In this document: piece by piece, positions 1-7,558 of the stretch
Position numbering within the stretch: position 1 is the first letter of the stretch
How the letters are laid out: every line of letters begins with the position of its first letter
Origin: a bacterium
GTDB lineage: Bacteria; JAJVIF01; JAGGVT01
Length of the DNA stretch: 13,622 nucleotides
Direction: 5' to 3'
NCBI GenBank assembly: GCA_021157815.1
Contig: JAGGVT010000018.1
Location: forward strand, 1 to 13,622
Position numbers and translations under genes: made by a program
The notes under the pieces: model-generated
The model's input: the letters and a program-made list of their open reading frames with translations, nothing else
The model's database searches: none
What the model was told of the DNA's origin: nothing

Positions 1-348
1 CTGCACGCACAAATCTCGCAGCAGATTCGCGCGAAAATTCTTGCGGGTGATATATCGGAAGGGCATGCGCTGCCATCAATTAGAGGGCTGGCAAAAGAAC
101 AGCGTGTCAGTGTAATTACAGTCCAGCGAGCATACGAGGACCTCGACAGAGAAGGATTAATTGTCTCAAAAAGAGGCAAGGGATTCTATGTCAGTTCACT
201 AACCGATAAAAAGAAACGTCAAATCGCGCTCGACAGGCTGAGAGAGAAGATTCACCCCGTCCTCAGCGATGCCATTGCGACAGGGCTTGATTCTCAAGAG
301 ATTAGATTGCTTATTTCAAAACTGCTGAAATCCGGAGGCGGAAAATGA
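1..348 (+). CDS. GntR-family transcriptional regulator, YtrA-like (5' end missing)
   Basis: This is a short winged-helix repressor that most likely controls the ABC transporter operon it heads. The reading frame is open from base 1 to a TGA at 346-348 (115 codons visible). The opening residues (HAQISQQIRAKILAGDI, then LPSIRGLAKEQRVSVITVQRAY) are the classic GntR helix-turn-helix. The wing follows (DREGLIVSKRGKGFYV). Only about 35-40 residues of charged helix come after it, so there is no large ligand-binding domain. This fits the YtrA subfamily of about 115-130 aa, so perhaps a dozen N-terminal residues lie off the window. Known YtrA members are encoded with ABC transporters and repress them until envelope-active compounds are present; that role is inferred here. 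Its stop overlaps the next start as ATGA, implying translational coupling. Confidence 0.9.
   Translation: MHAQISQQIRAKILAGDISEGHALPSIRGLAKEQRVSVITVQRAYEDLDREGLIVSKRGKGFYVSSLTDKKKRQIALDRLREKIHPVLSDAIATGLDSQEIRLLISKLLKSGGGK
334..338 (+). promoter_or_regulatory. Strong ribosome binding site of the ABC ATPase gene
   Basis: GGAGG lies 6 nt before the ATG at 345 and 9 nt before a second in-frame ATG at 348, inside the 3' end of the regulator gene. Both ATGs are compatible with it. I took 345 because it gives the ATGA overlap with the upstream stop. Confidence 0.6.
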
Positions 349-1238
349 TGAATGCAACTGAAACTACAAGTGCATTTTCCATGAATGGTGTTGTTAAAAA
401 ATATAAGGGATTCACGCTTGGGCCGCTCGATTTTGAATTGAAACCCGGAGTTGTGCTCGGGCTGGTCGGCCCAAACGGCTCAGGCAAGACTACATTGATT
501 AACACGCTCGTTGGATTAATAAAGCGTAATGCCGGAACCATTCAGGTTTTCGGGCGTGATACGAATCCGAACAAGCCGAAATGGAAATTCGATATCGGAT
601 ATGTCGGCGATGAACACGTTTTCTATGAATACTGGTCAGGCGAGCGAAACCTGAAATTCCTCTCGCAGTTTTATCCCGACTGGAGCGATGACAAAGCAAA
701 CGAACTGGCTGAACGATTCAAACTTGATTTAAAGAAAAGGGCAAACGTGCTGTCAAAGGGAAACAGGGCGAAACTGGCATTAATCGGCGTGCTGTCACAT
801 TCTCCGAAACTGCTTTTACTCGATGAACCGACATCCGGGCTTGATCCGATGGCGCGTGCTGAATTCCTGGAATCGCTTTGGGAAGCGGTTGAGAAAGGAA
901 ACAGCGCGATTCTGTATTCGACGCATATTCTGTCTGACATAAGCCGTATCGCGGATGAACTCGCGTTTTTGCAGGACGGGCAAATAACTCTGCGCGAGAA
1001 AAAAGATGATTTGGTTGACAGGTGGTGTCGTGTTTCATTCATGCTGGATGGCGATTTCGGAAAAATTCGCGGCTCTGTTAAGCATGACCGTGATGGCAGC
1101 GGTAATCTCGTTGAAAGCAGTGACCGCGAATCCACACTCGCGCATCTTGCTAAACTCGGCGCGAAAAACATCCAGCCGATGCAGATGAGCATTGATGACA
1201 TCGCTGTGCGGATTATGAAGGGGGATAATCGTGATTAA
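345..1238 (+). CDS. ABC transporter ATP-binding protein (YtrB/BcrA-like)
   Basis: This is the nucleotide-binding subunit, on the cytoplasmic face, that should power the two membrane proteins encoded immediately downstream. In its 297 residues I see Walker A GPNGSGKT (42-49), a signature motif LSKGNR (136-141) in place of canonical LSGGQ, Walker B plus D-loop LLLLDEPTSGLDP (156-168), and the switch His of STH (H194). The Q-loop region reads GYVGDE (85-90), with acidic residues where many importers have Gln. This is common in exporter-type ATPases of this class. After about residue 215 there is an extra C-terminal domain of about 80 residues, as in BcrA/YtrB-type exporter ATPases. The gene overlaps the upstream regulator by 4 nt and the downstream permease by 8 nt. 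Substrate is not evident; antimicrobial-peptide resistance or envelope stress is the usual role of YtrA-linked transporters. Confidence 0.93.
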   Translation: MMNATETTSAFSMNGVVKKYKGFTLGPLDFELKPGVVLGLVGPNGSGKTTLINTLVGLIKRNAGTIQVFGRDTNPNKPKWKFDIGYVGDEHVFYEYWSGERNLKFLSQFYPDWSDDKANELAERFKLDLKKRANVLSKGNRAKLALIGVLSHSPKLLLLDEPTSGLDPMARAEFLESLWEAVEKGNSAILYSTHILSDISRIADELAFLQDGQITLREKKDDLVDRWCRVSFMLDGDFGKIRGSVKHDRDGSGNLVESSDRESTLAHLAKLGAKNIQPMQMSIDDIAVRIMKGDNRD

Positions 1239-1938
1239 TCTGGTTAAAGCAGAACTATGTTATATGAAAACCGAGTGGTTACGGTCAAAATGGGCTTATG
1301 GCCTCATTGGATTCTTCTTTCTTTTTATTTTTGTCAATCTCACTGTCGGATATTTTGTTGCCGCGGATAGAGATAGATTTGATTCCGCCCGCTATATCGC
1401 GGCTTTTGCCCTAATCATCCTTTCTTTTATACCTGTTGTTTACATTGTCATGCAACTTCAGCTGATGTTAAGGGAATACTGGGAGAAACGAGTCAGGCTG
1501 CAATGCTCTCTACCGGCAACTGTCAGGGAAATCGGATACGCACGATTACTTACGCCATTTATCCTGCTTGTGGCATTTACGATTATAACCGCTTTTGTTC
1601 TCGCAATTCATATCGCGTTTAAACCTGATGATCCGGCATTTACCCTTGAGATTTTCAACACAGAAAAACCATGGCTTGCTTTTGGAATCATTCCGCTTAC
1701 ATACGGTTTTCGCCTGTTCTCAGAGAGAATTGGAATCATTATCGGATCGCTCTATCTCGGGATTATGGCGCTTGGTTCAATTTATATCGGCACTGGAAAT
1801 GAACGTGATTATATTATCCCGTTGTTTCATGGTTTTGTTGAATATACTGATAATCCAATTCTGTTCGTTGTGGCGACAATCCTGTTCTGCTCGATAATTC
1901 ACTTTTCGTTTATTGCGAGGAAATCATACTTGAAGTAA
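1231..1938 (+). CDS. ABC transporter membrane subunit, first of two paralogues
   Basis: This 235-residue integral membrane protein is presumably one half of the transport channel. Hydrophobic segments lie at about 22-44, 55-77, 105-128, 145-160, 166-185 and 208-228, suggesting six helices. The start is a GTG at 1231 with AAGGGGG at 1218-1224, six nt upstream. It begins 8 nt inside the ATPase gene. The cytoplasmic loop after helix 2 carries WEKRVRLQCSLP and the protein ends RKSYLK. Both features recur in the next gene product. No conserved catalytic motif is seen. The family is best described as an ABC-2-like permease of a GntR/YtrA-linked exporter; the transported compound is unknown. Confidence 0.8.
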   Translation: MINLVKAELCYMKTEWLRSKWAYGLIGFFFLFIFVNLTVGYFVAADRDRFDSARYIAAFALIILSFIPVVYIVMQLQLMLREYWEKRVRLQCSLPATVREIGYARLLTPFILLVAFTIITAFVLAIHIAFKPDDPAFTLEIFNTEKPWLAFGIIPLTYGFRLFSERIGIIIGSLYLGIMALGSIYIGTGNERDYIIPLFHGFVEYTDNPILFVVATILFCSIIHFSFIARKSYLK

Positions 1939-1940
1939 CA

Positions 1941-1955
1941 AGTCTGGAGAAGACT
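1941..1955 (+). promoter_or_regulatory. Ribosome binding site framed by a short perfect inverted repeat
   Basis: The GGAGA Shine-Dalgarno element (1946-1950) of the second permease sits exactly between AGTCT (1941-1945) and AGACT (1951-1955), which are reverse complements. The ATG follows at 1957. A 5-bp stem with the ribosome binding site in the loop would present rather than hide it. The stem has only two G-C pairs, so it may not matter in vivo. Confidence 0.4.
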
Positions 1956-1956
1956 C

Positions 1957-2613
1957 ATGTGGAAAATAGTTAGAAACGAAATTACATACTTAAATACGCG
2001 ATTTAATGTAGTCTGGTACTTTCCAACAGCGTATCTTGTCTTGCTTGGCATTCTGTTGTTTTACAATGAGCATCTTGGCACGACTGACCATATACATTTT
2101 GTATTGATTGAACTGTGCATTGCAACAATGATAATGGCTTTCTTCTTGAAACTAATTGAATTCACACATTATGAATTAAGTGAGAAACGAGTCAAACAAC
2201 AATCTTTATTGCCCCTTCCACGTTGGCAGATTGGTTTTACTCGATTTCTAATTCCGACCATACTCCTTGGTTTGCTATTAATCCTATATACAATATTTCT
2301 CAGTATATTATTGGCATCCGGAATCTTCGCGATTACAGTCAAGGAATTGCTTGTATTCACTTCTTTTCTAATTATTCTAACTTACTGTTTAAGACTATAC
2401 ACTGAAATATCGGGAAGGGTGTTTATTGTTACTTCCGCTATAATGTATATAATGATTGGCATTTACTTTACACCTGTGAATTTACTATACGATGCACCCA
2501 TATTTCGTTTCCAAAAATATGCAACCACAATATCCGGCGCAATTCAGATATCTGCGTTTATCAGCATTTTTCTCTGGGTTTCATTTATGATGCGGAAATC
2601 ATATTTGAAGTAA
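1957..2613 (+). CDS. ABC transporter membrane subunit, second of two paralogues
   Basis: This 218-residue polytopic membrane protein has hydrophobic segments at about 18-37, 47-66, 93-118, 124-142, 152-170 and 192-212. It is paralogous to the preceding gene product. The loop SEKRVKQQSLLP matches WEKRVRLQCSLP, the next stretch IGFTRFLIPTILL matches IGYARLLTPFILL, TYCLRLYTE matches TYGFRLFSE, and both proteins end in RKSYLK. The pair probably forms a heterodimeric channel with the ATPase dimer. The start is an ATG with GGAGA six nt upstream, 18 nt after the previous stop. The gene looks more AT-rich than its neighbours. It ends 15 nt from the stop codon of the convergent glycosyltransferase gene. 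Confidence 0.8.
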   Translation: MWKIVRNEITYLNTRFNVVWYFPTAYLVLLGILLFYNEHLGTTDHIHFVLIELCIATMIMAFFLKLIEFTHYELSEKRVKQQSLLPLPRWQIGFTRFLIPTILLGLLLILYTIFLSILLASGIFAITVKELLVFTSFLIILTYCLRLYTEISGRVFIVTSAIMYIMIGIYFTPVNLLYDAPIFRFQKYATTISGAIQISAFISIFLWVSFMMRKSYLK

Positions 2614-2628
2614 CAACCAACTAGATAC
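2614..2628. other. 15-nt convergent gap without a visible terminator
   Basis: Only 15 nt separate the stop codons of the convergent permease and glycosyltransferase genes. No hairpin with a T-run is visible on either strand here or in the flanking gene ends, so the two transcripts may overlap at their 3' ends. Confidence 0.45.
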
Positions 2629-3870
2629 TCATTCCTCATTATCTATCAAGTCCTTCAGTATCGACGCGTTAATCTCGACATTGAAACTTTTCTCGACCAG
2701 TTTGCGCCCCGCAACAGGCAGCCGTTTTCTAAGGTCCCTTTCATACATATAAAGCAGCATGGCATCTGCGAGCGCTTTCGGATTCTTCTCGGGAACCAGA
2801 AGCCCCGTATCGAAATTAACTATCAATTCAGGAATGCCTGAAACCTCGGTGCTTATTGTCGGAATCCCGAACGCGAGCGACTCCATGAGAACAACCGGAA
2901 TGCCATCCCTGTCGCCCCTTTCATCCACGCTTGCGGCGAGTACGAACAAATCGGAGTTCGTCATGATTTCACGAACCTCATTCTGCGGCAGCGGGCCGGT
3001 GAATTTGACCTGCTCGCGTATCCCCAGTTCCGATGCCAGTTTTCTGAACTCACCGAATTTGTCACCGCCGCCTATAAGAACCAGTTCAACAATTTTGTTT
3101 TTGTCGTGAAGCAGTTTGGTCGCGTGAATCAAATCGCGAAAACCCTTTGTTTCGACCATCCTCCCAACCGACAACACAACCGGCTGTTTTTTGGATTCTT
3201 CAACCTGCCTGAATTCAAAGCCATCAGGGCGAATTCCGCACCGCACGACATTGAATTTACTCTCGTCAATTTTAGGAAATCGCTTTTTAAGATAGCTGAT
3301 ATTAAAATTTGAAATCACCGCGACAAATTTTGAATCCGCGACTTTCCGCACCAGAAGTTTGTCCGGCAGAAATACTCCAACCGCGTGAAGGGTAAAGCTG
3401 AACGGTATATCGAGAAGTTTCCCCAGTATCCATGCCCCTGTCGCGGGAGCTGTTCCGAAATGGGCGTGTATGTGGCTGTAGTCCGAATCCCTCAGCGCGT
3501 ACGCCAGCCGGATAACCTTGCAGAAAACTCTCAGTGAAACTGTAACGGTTTTGGGATGAGTGATTTTCGCCAGTATCGTAAAAAGAATCGGGAAATATAT
3601 TTCAGGAAAGGATGACAGCCAGTGGAAATGCGCGGACAGCGCATAAGAGAAACCATCGCGCGTAATGTGGATTTCACCGTCAAACTGCCCAACCTCGGGA
3701 TGCGTGATTTTATCCGGCGGCGGATTCAAACTTGCGATATCCACTGACTCGCCGAGCTTCTGCAGTTCGAGGATCTCGCGCAGTATGAAAGTCTCCGACA
3801 GCGCCGGAAACCAGTGCAGCAGATACAGAATCTTCGCTTTCTTTGCTTTCTTTCCTTGCTCTTCACTCAA
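2629..3870 (-). CDS. Glycosyltransferase family 4, WcaL-like
   Basis: This should be a retaining GT-B sugar transferase, cytoplasmic or membrane-peripheral, adding a sugar to a lipid-linked or surface glycan intermediate. The N-terminal half opens with the acceptor-domain pattern LHWFPALSETFILREI and later HIHAHFGTAPATGAWILGKL. The C-terminal half has the donor-domain start SVGRMVETKGF (about 234-244) and the nucleotide-sugar region DGIPVVLMES followed by SGIPELI. In the usual E-x7-E motif the first acid is Asp (D322) and the second Glu (E330). I chose TTG at 3870, giving 413 aa and an 8-nt overlap with the upstream gene, with GAGGGG about 10 nt upstream. The next ATG in frame, at 3939, would overlap that gene by 77 nt and add an atypical leader. 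The sugar and acceptor cannot be read from sequence. Confidence 0.88.
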   Translation of the reverse strand: MSEEQGKKAKKAKILYLLHWFPALSETFILREILELQKLGESVDIASLNPPPDKITHPEVGQFDGEIHITRDGFSYALSAHFHWLSSFPEIYFPILFTILAKITHPKTVTVSLRVFCKVIRLAYALRDSDYSHIHAHFGTAPATGAWILGKLLDIPFSFTLHAVGVFLPDKLLVRKVADSKFVAVISNFNISYLKKRFPKIDESKFNVVRCGIRPDGFEFRQVEESKKQPVVLSVGRMVETKGFRDLIHATKLLHDKNKIVELVLIGGGDKFGEFRKLASELGIREQVKFTGPLPQNEVREIMTNSDLFVLAASVDERGDRDGIPVVLMESLAFGIPTISTEVSGIPELIVNFDTGLLVPEKNPKALADAMLLYMYERDLRKRLPVAGRKLVEKSFNVEINASILKDLIDNEE

Positions 3871-5137
3871 GAATGTTCTTCCCCTCGATAATGCGATTAA
3901 ATAAATCCGCAAGTTTTCCGGCAAGATGCTTTCTCTCATGCCCCGCTAAAATGGACAAATCAGGCGCATGTTTGTAATCGCCGCTGCTAATCGCATTTAA
4001 CATCTCCGCTAGTTTATTCTTTATTGTGCCGGTGTCCGAATAATCAACCCACATACCGGTTTTTGTTTTCTCAACGAACCTGCTCGCCTCACCCTCAGGC
4101 GAAATCAGGAAAACTGGCCGTGATGACCAGGCGTACTCAAAAAGCCTTAGCGGCATTATCCCCCCCGCGCCTTTTGTGTTCGGAAGCGCCATAAACAGAA
4201 GATTCGCGGACGCCATCGCGGCGCAGGCATCCCGGTGTGAAACGTACCCGTTGAATTGGGAAATATCAGAAAGTCCCAAATGGCTGATATTATTCGGTGT
4301 CGGCGGACGGGCATCGCCGTAAAATCCAATCCTGATTTTTTCCCTCAAATCGCTGTTCAAATCCAGCACGCTTTTCAATGCCTCTAAAAATGTGGTTACC
4401 GGACGATCCATCGTAATCGCTCCGATATGCGAAATGCGGATTTTATCCGTTTCAGGCTCAGGCAGCGGCTGGGGAAAGTCCGCCGGATCAAAGCCATTGT
4501 CTATGGCTATGATCTTATCCGCAAATTCAGGATATCGCTTTCGCTCGGTTTGGATTCGTATTTCGGGAAATGAAATAATCGCGCTTGCTTTTTCAAAATA
4601 CGACTTTTCAATTTCCCTGTTCTGCCTGTCACGAATTTGCGATTGCTGATTATAAAACGGGCACGAAACCCACGGGTCGCGAAAATCGCAGACCCACGGA
4701 ATACCGGCCGATTTTGCAATGTCGCGTCCCGCCAGATGAATACTGTACGGCGGCGCTGATGTAAACACCAAATCAATCCCGCCCTGTTGGATTCGATGTT
4801 TAGCCGCAACGATTGCATTCTCAACGAATCCGATATGCCTGTCGGGAACGAACTTATTTTCGTAATACGCGCCAAGTTTTATTTTTCTTAAAAGCGAATA
4901 CTGCCACGTCGATTCAACTCCGGGATTCACTCTGATCATTTCAGTTCCGTGTGGAATCTCCTGAAGGAGAGTATGGTCCCGCGATTCATACCTGCATTCA
5001 GTCGGCGCGATAATCACACAACGCCAGTTGAAATCGCGAAGGTACCGGATGAATTTCAAGGGGCGGTATGTTCCACCGCTGGCAGCGGGTGGAAAGTAGT
5101 AAAGAATCATCAAGGCTGTGCGGAATGAATCTGACAT
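3863..5137 (-). CDS. GT4-like glycosyltransferase
   Basis: A second GT-B type sugar transferase, 424 aa from the ATG at 5137. Its N-terminal domain has ILYYFPPAASGGTYRPLKF (about 10-28), the glycine-rich acceptor-side loop of GT4-like enzymes. It also has TSAPPYSIHLAG and the family hallmark CDFRDPW (about 150-156). The C-terminal domain contains GGIMPLRLFEY followed by SSRPVFL (about 326-345), the donor-binding region. I chose this start because it lies 2 nt after the amidotransferase stop and is preceded by AGGTTAG; the upstream in-frame start at 5212 would overlap that gene by 73 nt. Close spacing to both neighbours implies co-translation. It likely acts in the same glycan pathway as the downstream enzyme; donor and acceptor are unknown. 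Confidence 0.87.
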   Translation of the reverse strand: MSDSFRTALMILYYFPPAASGGTYRPLKFIRYLRDFNWRCVIIAPTECRYESRDHTLLQEIPHGTEMIRVNPGVESTWQYSLLRKIKLGAYYENKFVPDRHIGFVENAIVAAKHRIQQGGIDLVFTSAPPYSIHLAGRDIAKSAGIPWVCDFRDPWVSCPFYNQQSQIRDRQNREIEKSYFEKASAIISFPEIRIQTERKRYPEFADKIIAIDNGFDPADFPQPLPEPETDKIRISHIGAITMDRPVTTFLEALKSVLDLNSDLREKIRIGFYGDARPPTPNNISHLGLSDISQFNGYVSHRDACAAMASANLLFMALPNTKGAGGIMPLRLFEYAWSSRPVFLISPEGEASRFVEKTKTGMWVDYSDTGTIKNKLAEMLNAISSGDYKHAPDLSILAGHERKHLAGKLADLFNRIIEGKNILE

Positions 5138-5139
5138 AA

Positions 5140-7077
5140 CTAACCTGCGAACTCGCGGAAATCCACCCCCTTCGGCTGGCTGCCGTCCGAATCGATATAC
5201 ATCCGCGCCCACATCTCAACTGAAAAAACCGACCACAACCTGAGCCACTGGCTTTCATCGCCTGCCACGTATTGCTCAAGCAGTCGGCTGGTATAGCCGG
5301 GATTGAAAATCCCGCGCTGGTGAAATCGATCCGAGTTCAACACTGATCTTAGTTGAGGCGCAAATTCAGTTCTCATCCATTTTTTCATCGGGAAAACAAA
5401 CCCGACCTTGCGCCGCGATTTTATTTCATCCGGAATGAAATCGGAAATTGCTTTTTTGAAAATGTATTTCGATTTCCCATCACGGATTTTCAAGTCATCC
5501 ATTAATCCCAGCGAATATTCCACAAGCCTGTGATCAAGCAGGGGAACACGCACCTCAAGCGAATGTGCCATGCTCATTGTATCCATGTGCCTCAGAAGAT
5601 CAGCCGCAAGATAATTCTGAATATCAAACAGCGCGAATTTATCTATGTAACTTTCCGTTTGGATATGCCCCATGAGTTCCCGCACATATTCCAGCGATGA
5701 CAACCCCTTAACATCGTTCAGAAAATCGCCTGTGAAAAGGCGCTTCTTTTCATCATCAGTGAAAGTTGAGCGCAAGGCAAAATACGCTGATGGATAATCG
5801 AGATTCTCCATCATCGCGAAACGGTGAAGGCTTGAGCCCGGAGGAGCATGCTTCCAGCTATTTGGAATCAGATTATCAATGAACCTTGCCGCTGCGCCGG
5901 CCGGTTTCGCGAAAGGCCCCATGAACTGCTTGAACGCTTCAGCGCGATAAACATGGCTGTATGGGAAATACCCCGCGAACAATTCATCGCCGCCGATTCC
6001 GGCAAGCGCGACTGTAATTCCCTCACGCGCCAGTTTGCTGACAAACCAGCTTTCAATCGAACTCCACGCCGGCTCCTCCAGCTGCCACAGAATTGACGGC
6101 AGATATTTGTTTATCTCATCAACCCCGATATTTTTTTCAAGATGTTTTGTCCCTATTCGTTCGGATGCAAGCCTTGCAAAATGAATATCCTGAGCGTTGG
6201 ATTGGTCGTCGCCGAATGCAATCGTATATGTCCTGAAACCGCCGCCAACCTCCTTGTGCATCAACACGCTGACCGCGGTCGAATCCATCCCGCCTGACAA
6301 AAAACACCCGACAGGAACATCCGAAATCTGGCGAAAACGCGTGGAATCCTCAAGATAAACACGTACGCCATCCGATGCTTTTAAATCGGAAGTTATATGC
6401 GACTTGCGGAAATCAGGCTTCCACCATCTTTTGGTTCGAAACTCGCCATCGCAAAAAGCCGCATGATGTCCTGCAGGCAATGAGAAAATATTACGATACG
6501 CCGTCTGCGGCTCCGGGAAATGATAGAAACTCAGGAAGTGATAAATAGATTCGCTGTTGATTTCACGCTCGATTAATCCCGACGCTATAATCGCTTTTTG
6601 TTCCGATGCGAAAACCAAACCATTGTTGAAAGGCGCGTAAAACAGCGGCTTGATTCCAAGGCGGTCTCGCGCGAGAAACAATTTGCGTTTCTCGTTATCC
6701 CAAATTGCGAACGAAAACATTCCGTTGAATCTTGCCAGGCAGTCTTCACCCCACCGGATATACGACGCCAGCACCACCTCGGTATCGGTTTCAGATTTGA
6801 ACTCATGCGCTCCCCAAAGTTCACCTTTTAACTCGCGATGGTTATAGACCTCTCCGTTGTAAACAATGGTGTAACGACCACTCGGGTCGGACATTGGCTG
6901 GGCGCCCGCATCGGACAGGTCAAGAATCGCCAGACGAGTATGCCCAAGCTGCACGCCGGGACTGATAAATTCCCCGCGGGAATCGGGCCCTCTTGGCTGA
7001 AGGATGTCAACCATCCGCCTGAGCGCGACATTATCAGGCATGTGGTCTTTCGTGATTATTCCGGCGATACCGCACAC
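5140..7077 (-). CDS. asnB: Asparagine synthase-type amidotransferase (glutamine-hydrolysing)
   Basis: This enzyme takes ammonia from glutamine and transfers it to an adenylated carboxylate: aspartate in classic AsnB, possibly a sugar acid in a glycan locus. The start is a GTG, fixed by the obligatory N-terminal MCGIAGI with Cys2 as glutaminase nucleophile. The class II glutaminase domain shows YNGEVYNH (N74, G75, E76) and D98. The synthetase domain has the PP-loop pyrophosphatase motif SGGMDS (261-266), then GIGGDELFAGYFPY, DTMSMAHSLEVRVPLLDHRL and a basic C-terminal segment ending in VFPMKKWM. At 645 aa it is longer than E. coli AsnB (about 554 aa) and resembles the long AsnB forms found in exopolysaccharide and exosortase-linked clusters. 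It lies between a membrane protein gene and two glycosyltransferases. Whether it makes free asparagine or amidates a glycan is open. Confidence 0.93.
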   Translation of the reverse strand: MCGIAGIITKDHMPDNVALRRMVDILQPRGPDSRGEFISPGVQLGHTRLAILDLSDAGAQPMSDPSGRYTIVYNGEVYNHRELKGELWGAHEFKSETDTEVVLASYIRWGEDCLARFNGMFSFAIWDNEKRKLFLARDRLGIKPLFYAPFNNGLVFASEQKAIIASGLIEREINSESIYHFLSFYHFPEPQTAYRNIFSLPAGHHAAFCDGEFRTKRWWKPDFRKSHITSDLKASDGVRVYLEDSTRFRQISDVPVGCFLSGGMDSTAVSVLMHKEVGGGFRTYTIAFGDDQSNAQDIHFARLASERIGTKHLEKNIGVDEINKYLPSILWQLEEPAWSSIESWFVSKLAREGITVALAGIGGDELFAGYFPYSHVYRAEAFKQFMGPFAKPAGAAARFIDNLIPNSWKHAPPGSSLHRFAMMENLDYPSAYFALRSTFTDDEKKRLFTGDFLNDVKGLSSLEYVRELMGHIQTESYIDKFALFDIQNYLAADLLRHMDTMSMAHSLEVRVPLLDHRLVEYSLGLMDDLKIRDGKSKYIFKKAISDFIPDEIKSRRKVGFVFPMKKWMRTEFAPQLRSVLNSDRFHQRGIFNPGYTSRLLEQYVAGDESQWLRLWSVFSVEMWARMYIDSDGSQPKGVDFREFAG

Positions 7078-7098
7078 TAGGAATTACATTTTATCCTG

Positions 7099-7509
7099 TT
7101 ATGTCTGGATTGCCAAACTAATGAGGATTGTAATAAACGGAAAAAGTACAACAATCAGATAATAAACCACGCCGGCTGCCAGTAAAAACACAATTGCCTT
7201 CTTCACATCTTCATGCGAATATTCATGCCCGGCAACCGTTGTTCCCCTTTTATCAAAATATCCCCTGGTAACCATTACTGTAACAAGCAGCATGGGAACA
7301 ACTTTTGCGATAATGAAAAACCGCCAGTCTTTCTCAAGAAAGACGTTCATATAAAGATTCACCTCATGCTTCAGGTTACCGCCATGGCTGAGCATCAATG
7401 TCTGGATAACATCAGCGATATTCAAAAGCCATAAAAGAGTAAGATAAAGATAGAACCCTCCAATAACCGGGCGCGTGAGCATTTCTCCCATGATACGTTT
7501 TAGTGCCAT
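7099..7509 (-). CDS. Small membrane protein, DUF5658-like
   Basis: This 136-residue protein has three or four hydrophobic segments, at about 15-40, 62-80 and 105-133. The first helix runs into LLNIADVIQTLML, and a polar loop with EVNLYMN is followed by IAKVVPMLLVTVMV. This order (LN-x2-D-x3-TL, then E-x-N-x2-M, then K in a helix) resembles the DUF5658 family as I know it; that assignment is by eye. No enzymatic motif is visible. Its function is unknown; position suggests an accessory membrane component of the glycan operon. The ATG at 7509 has no close ribosome binding site; AGGA is 13 nt upstream, with an ATG-ATT-TAA mini-ORF between. It follows the upstream gene by 49 nt and precedes the amidotransferase by 21 nt. 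Confidence 0.75.
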   Translation of the reverse strand: MALKRIMGEMLTRPVIGGFYLYLTLLWLLNIADVIQTLMLSHGGNLKHEVNLYMNVFLEKDWRFFIIAKVVPMLLVTVMVTRGYFDKRGTTVAGHEYSHEDVKKAIVFLLAAGVVYYLIVVLFPFITILISLAIQT

Positions 7510-7558
7510 TTTAAATCATGTATCCTGTCAAAAATAATAAATTTCAGCCGGCTTAAGG

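Noticed and set aside
671-1201. Long minus-strand ORF (176 codons) opposite the ABC ATPase gene
   Set aside because: Ser/Arg-rich shadow translation of a gene with clear Walker motifs on the + strand.
4507-4875. Second minus-strand ORF (122 codons) inside the GT4-like gene
   Set aside because: It overlaps the conserved DFRDPW region in another frame and has no family resemblance; a shadow of the real gene.
7546-7553. AGCCGGCT palindrome between the helical protein gene and the DUF5658-like gene
   Set aside because: It is a perfect 8-bp palindrome but leaves no room for a hairpin loop, and the following T-rich stretch is interrupted; not convincing as a terminator or operator.
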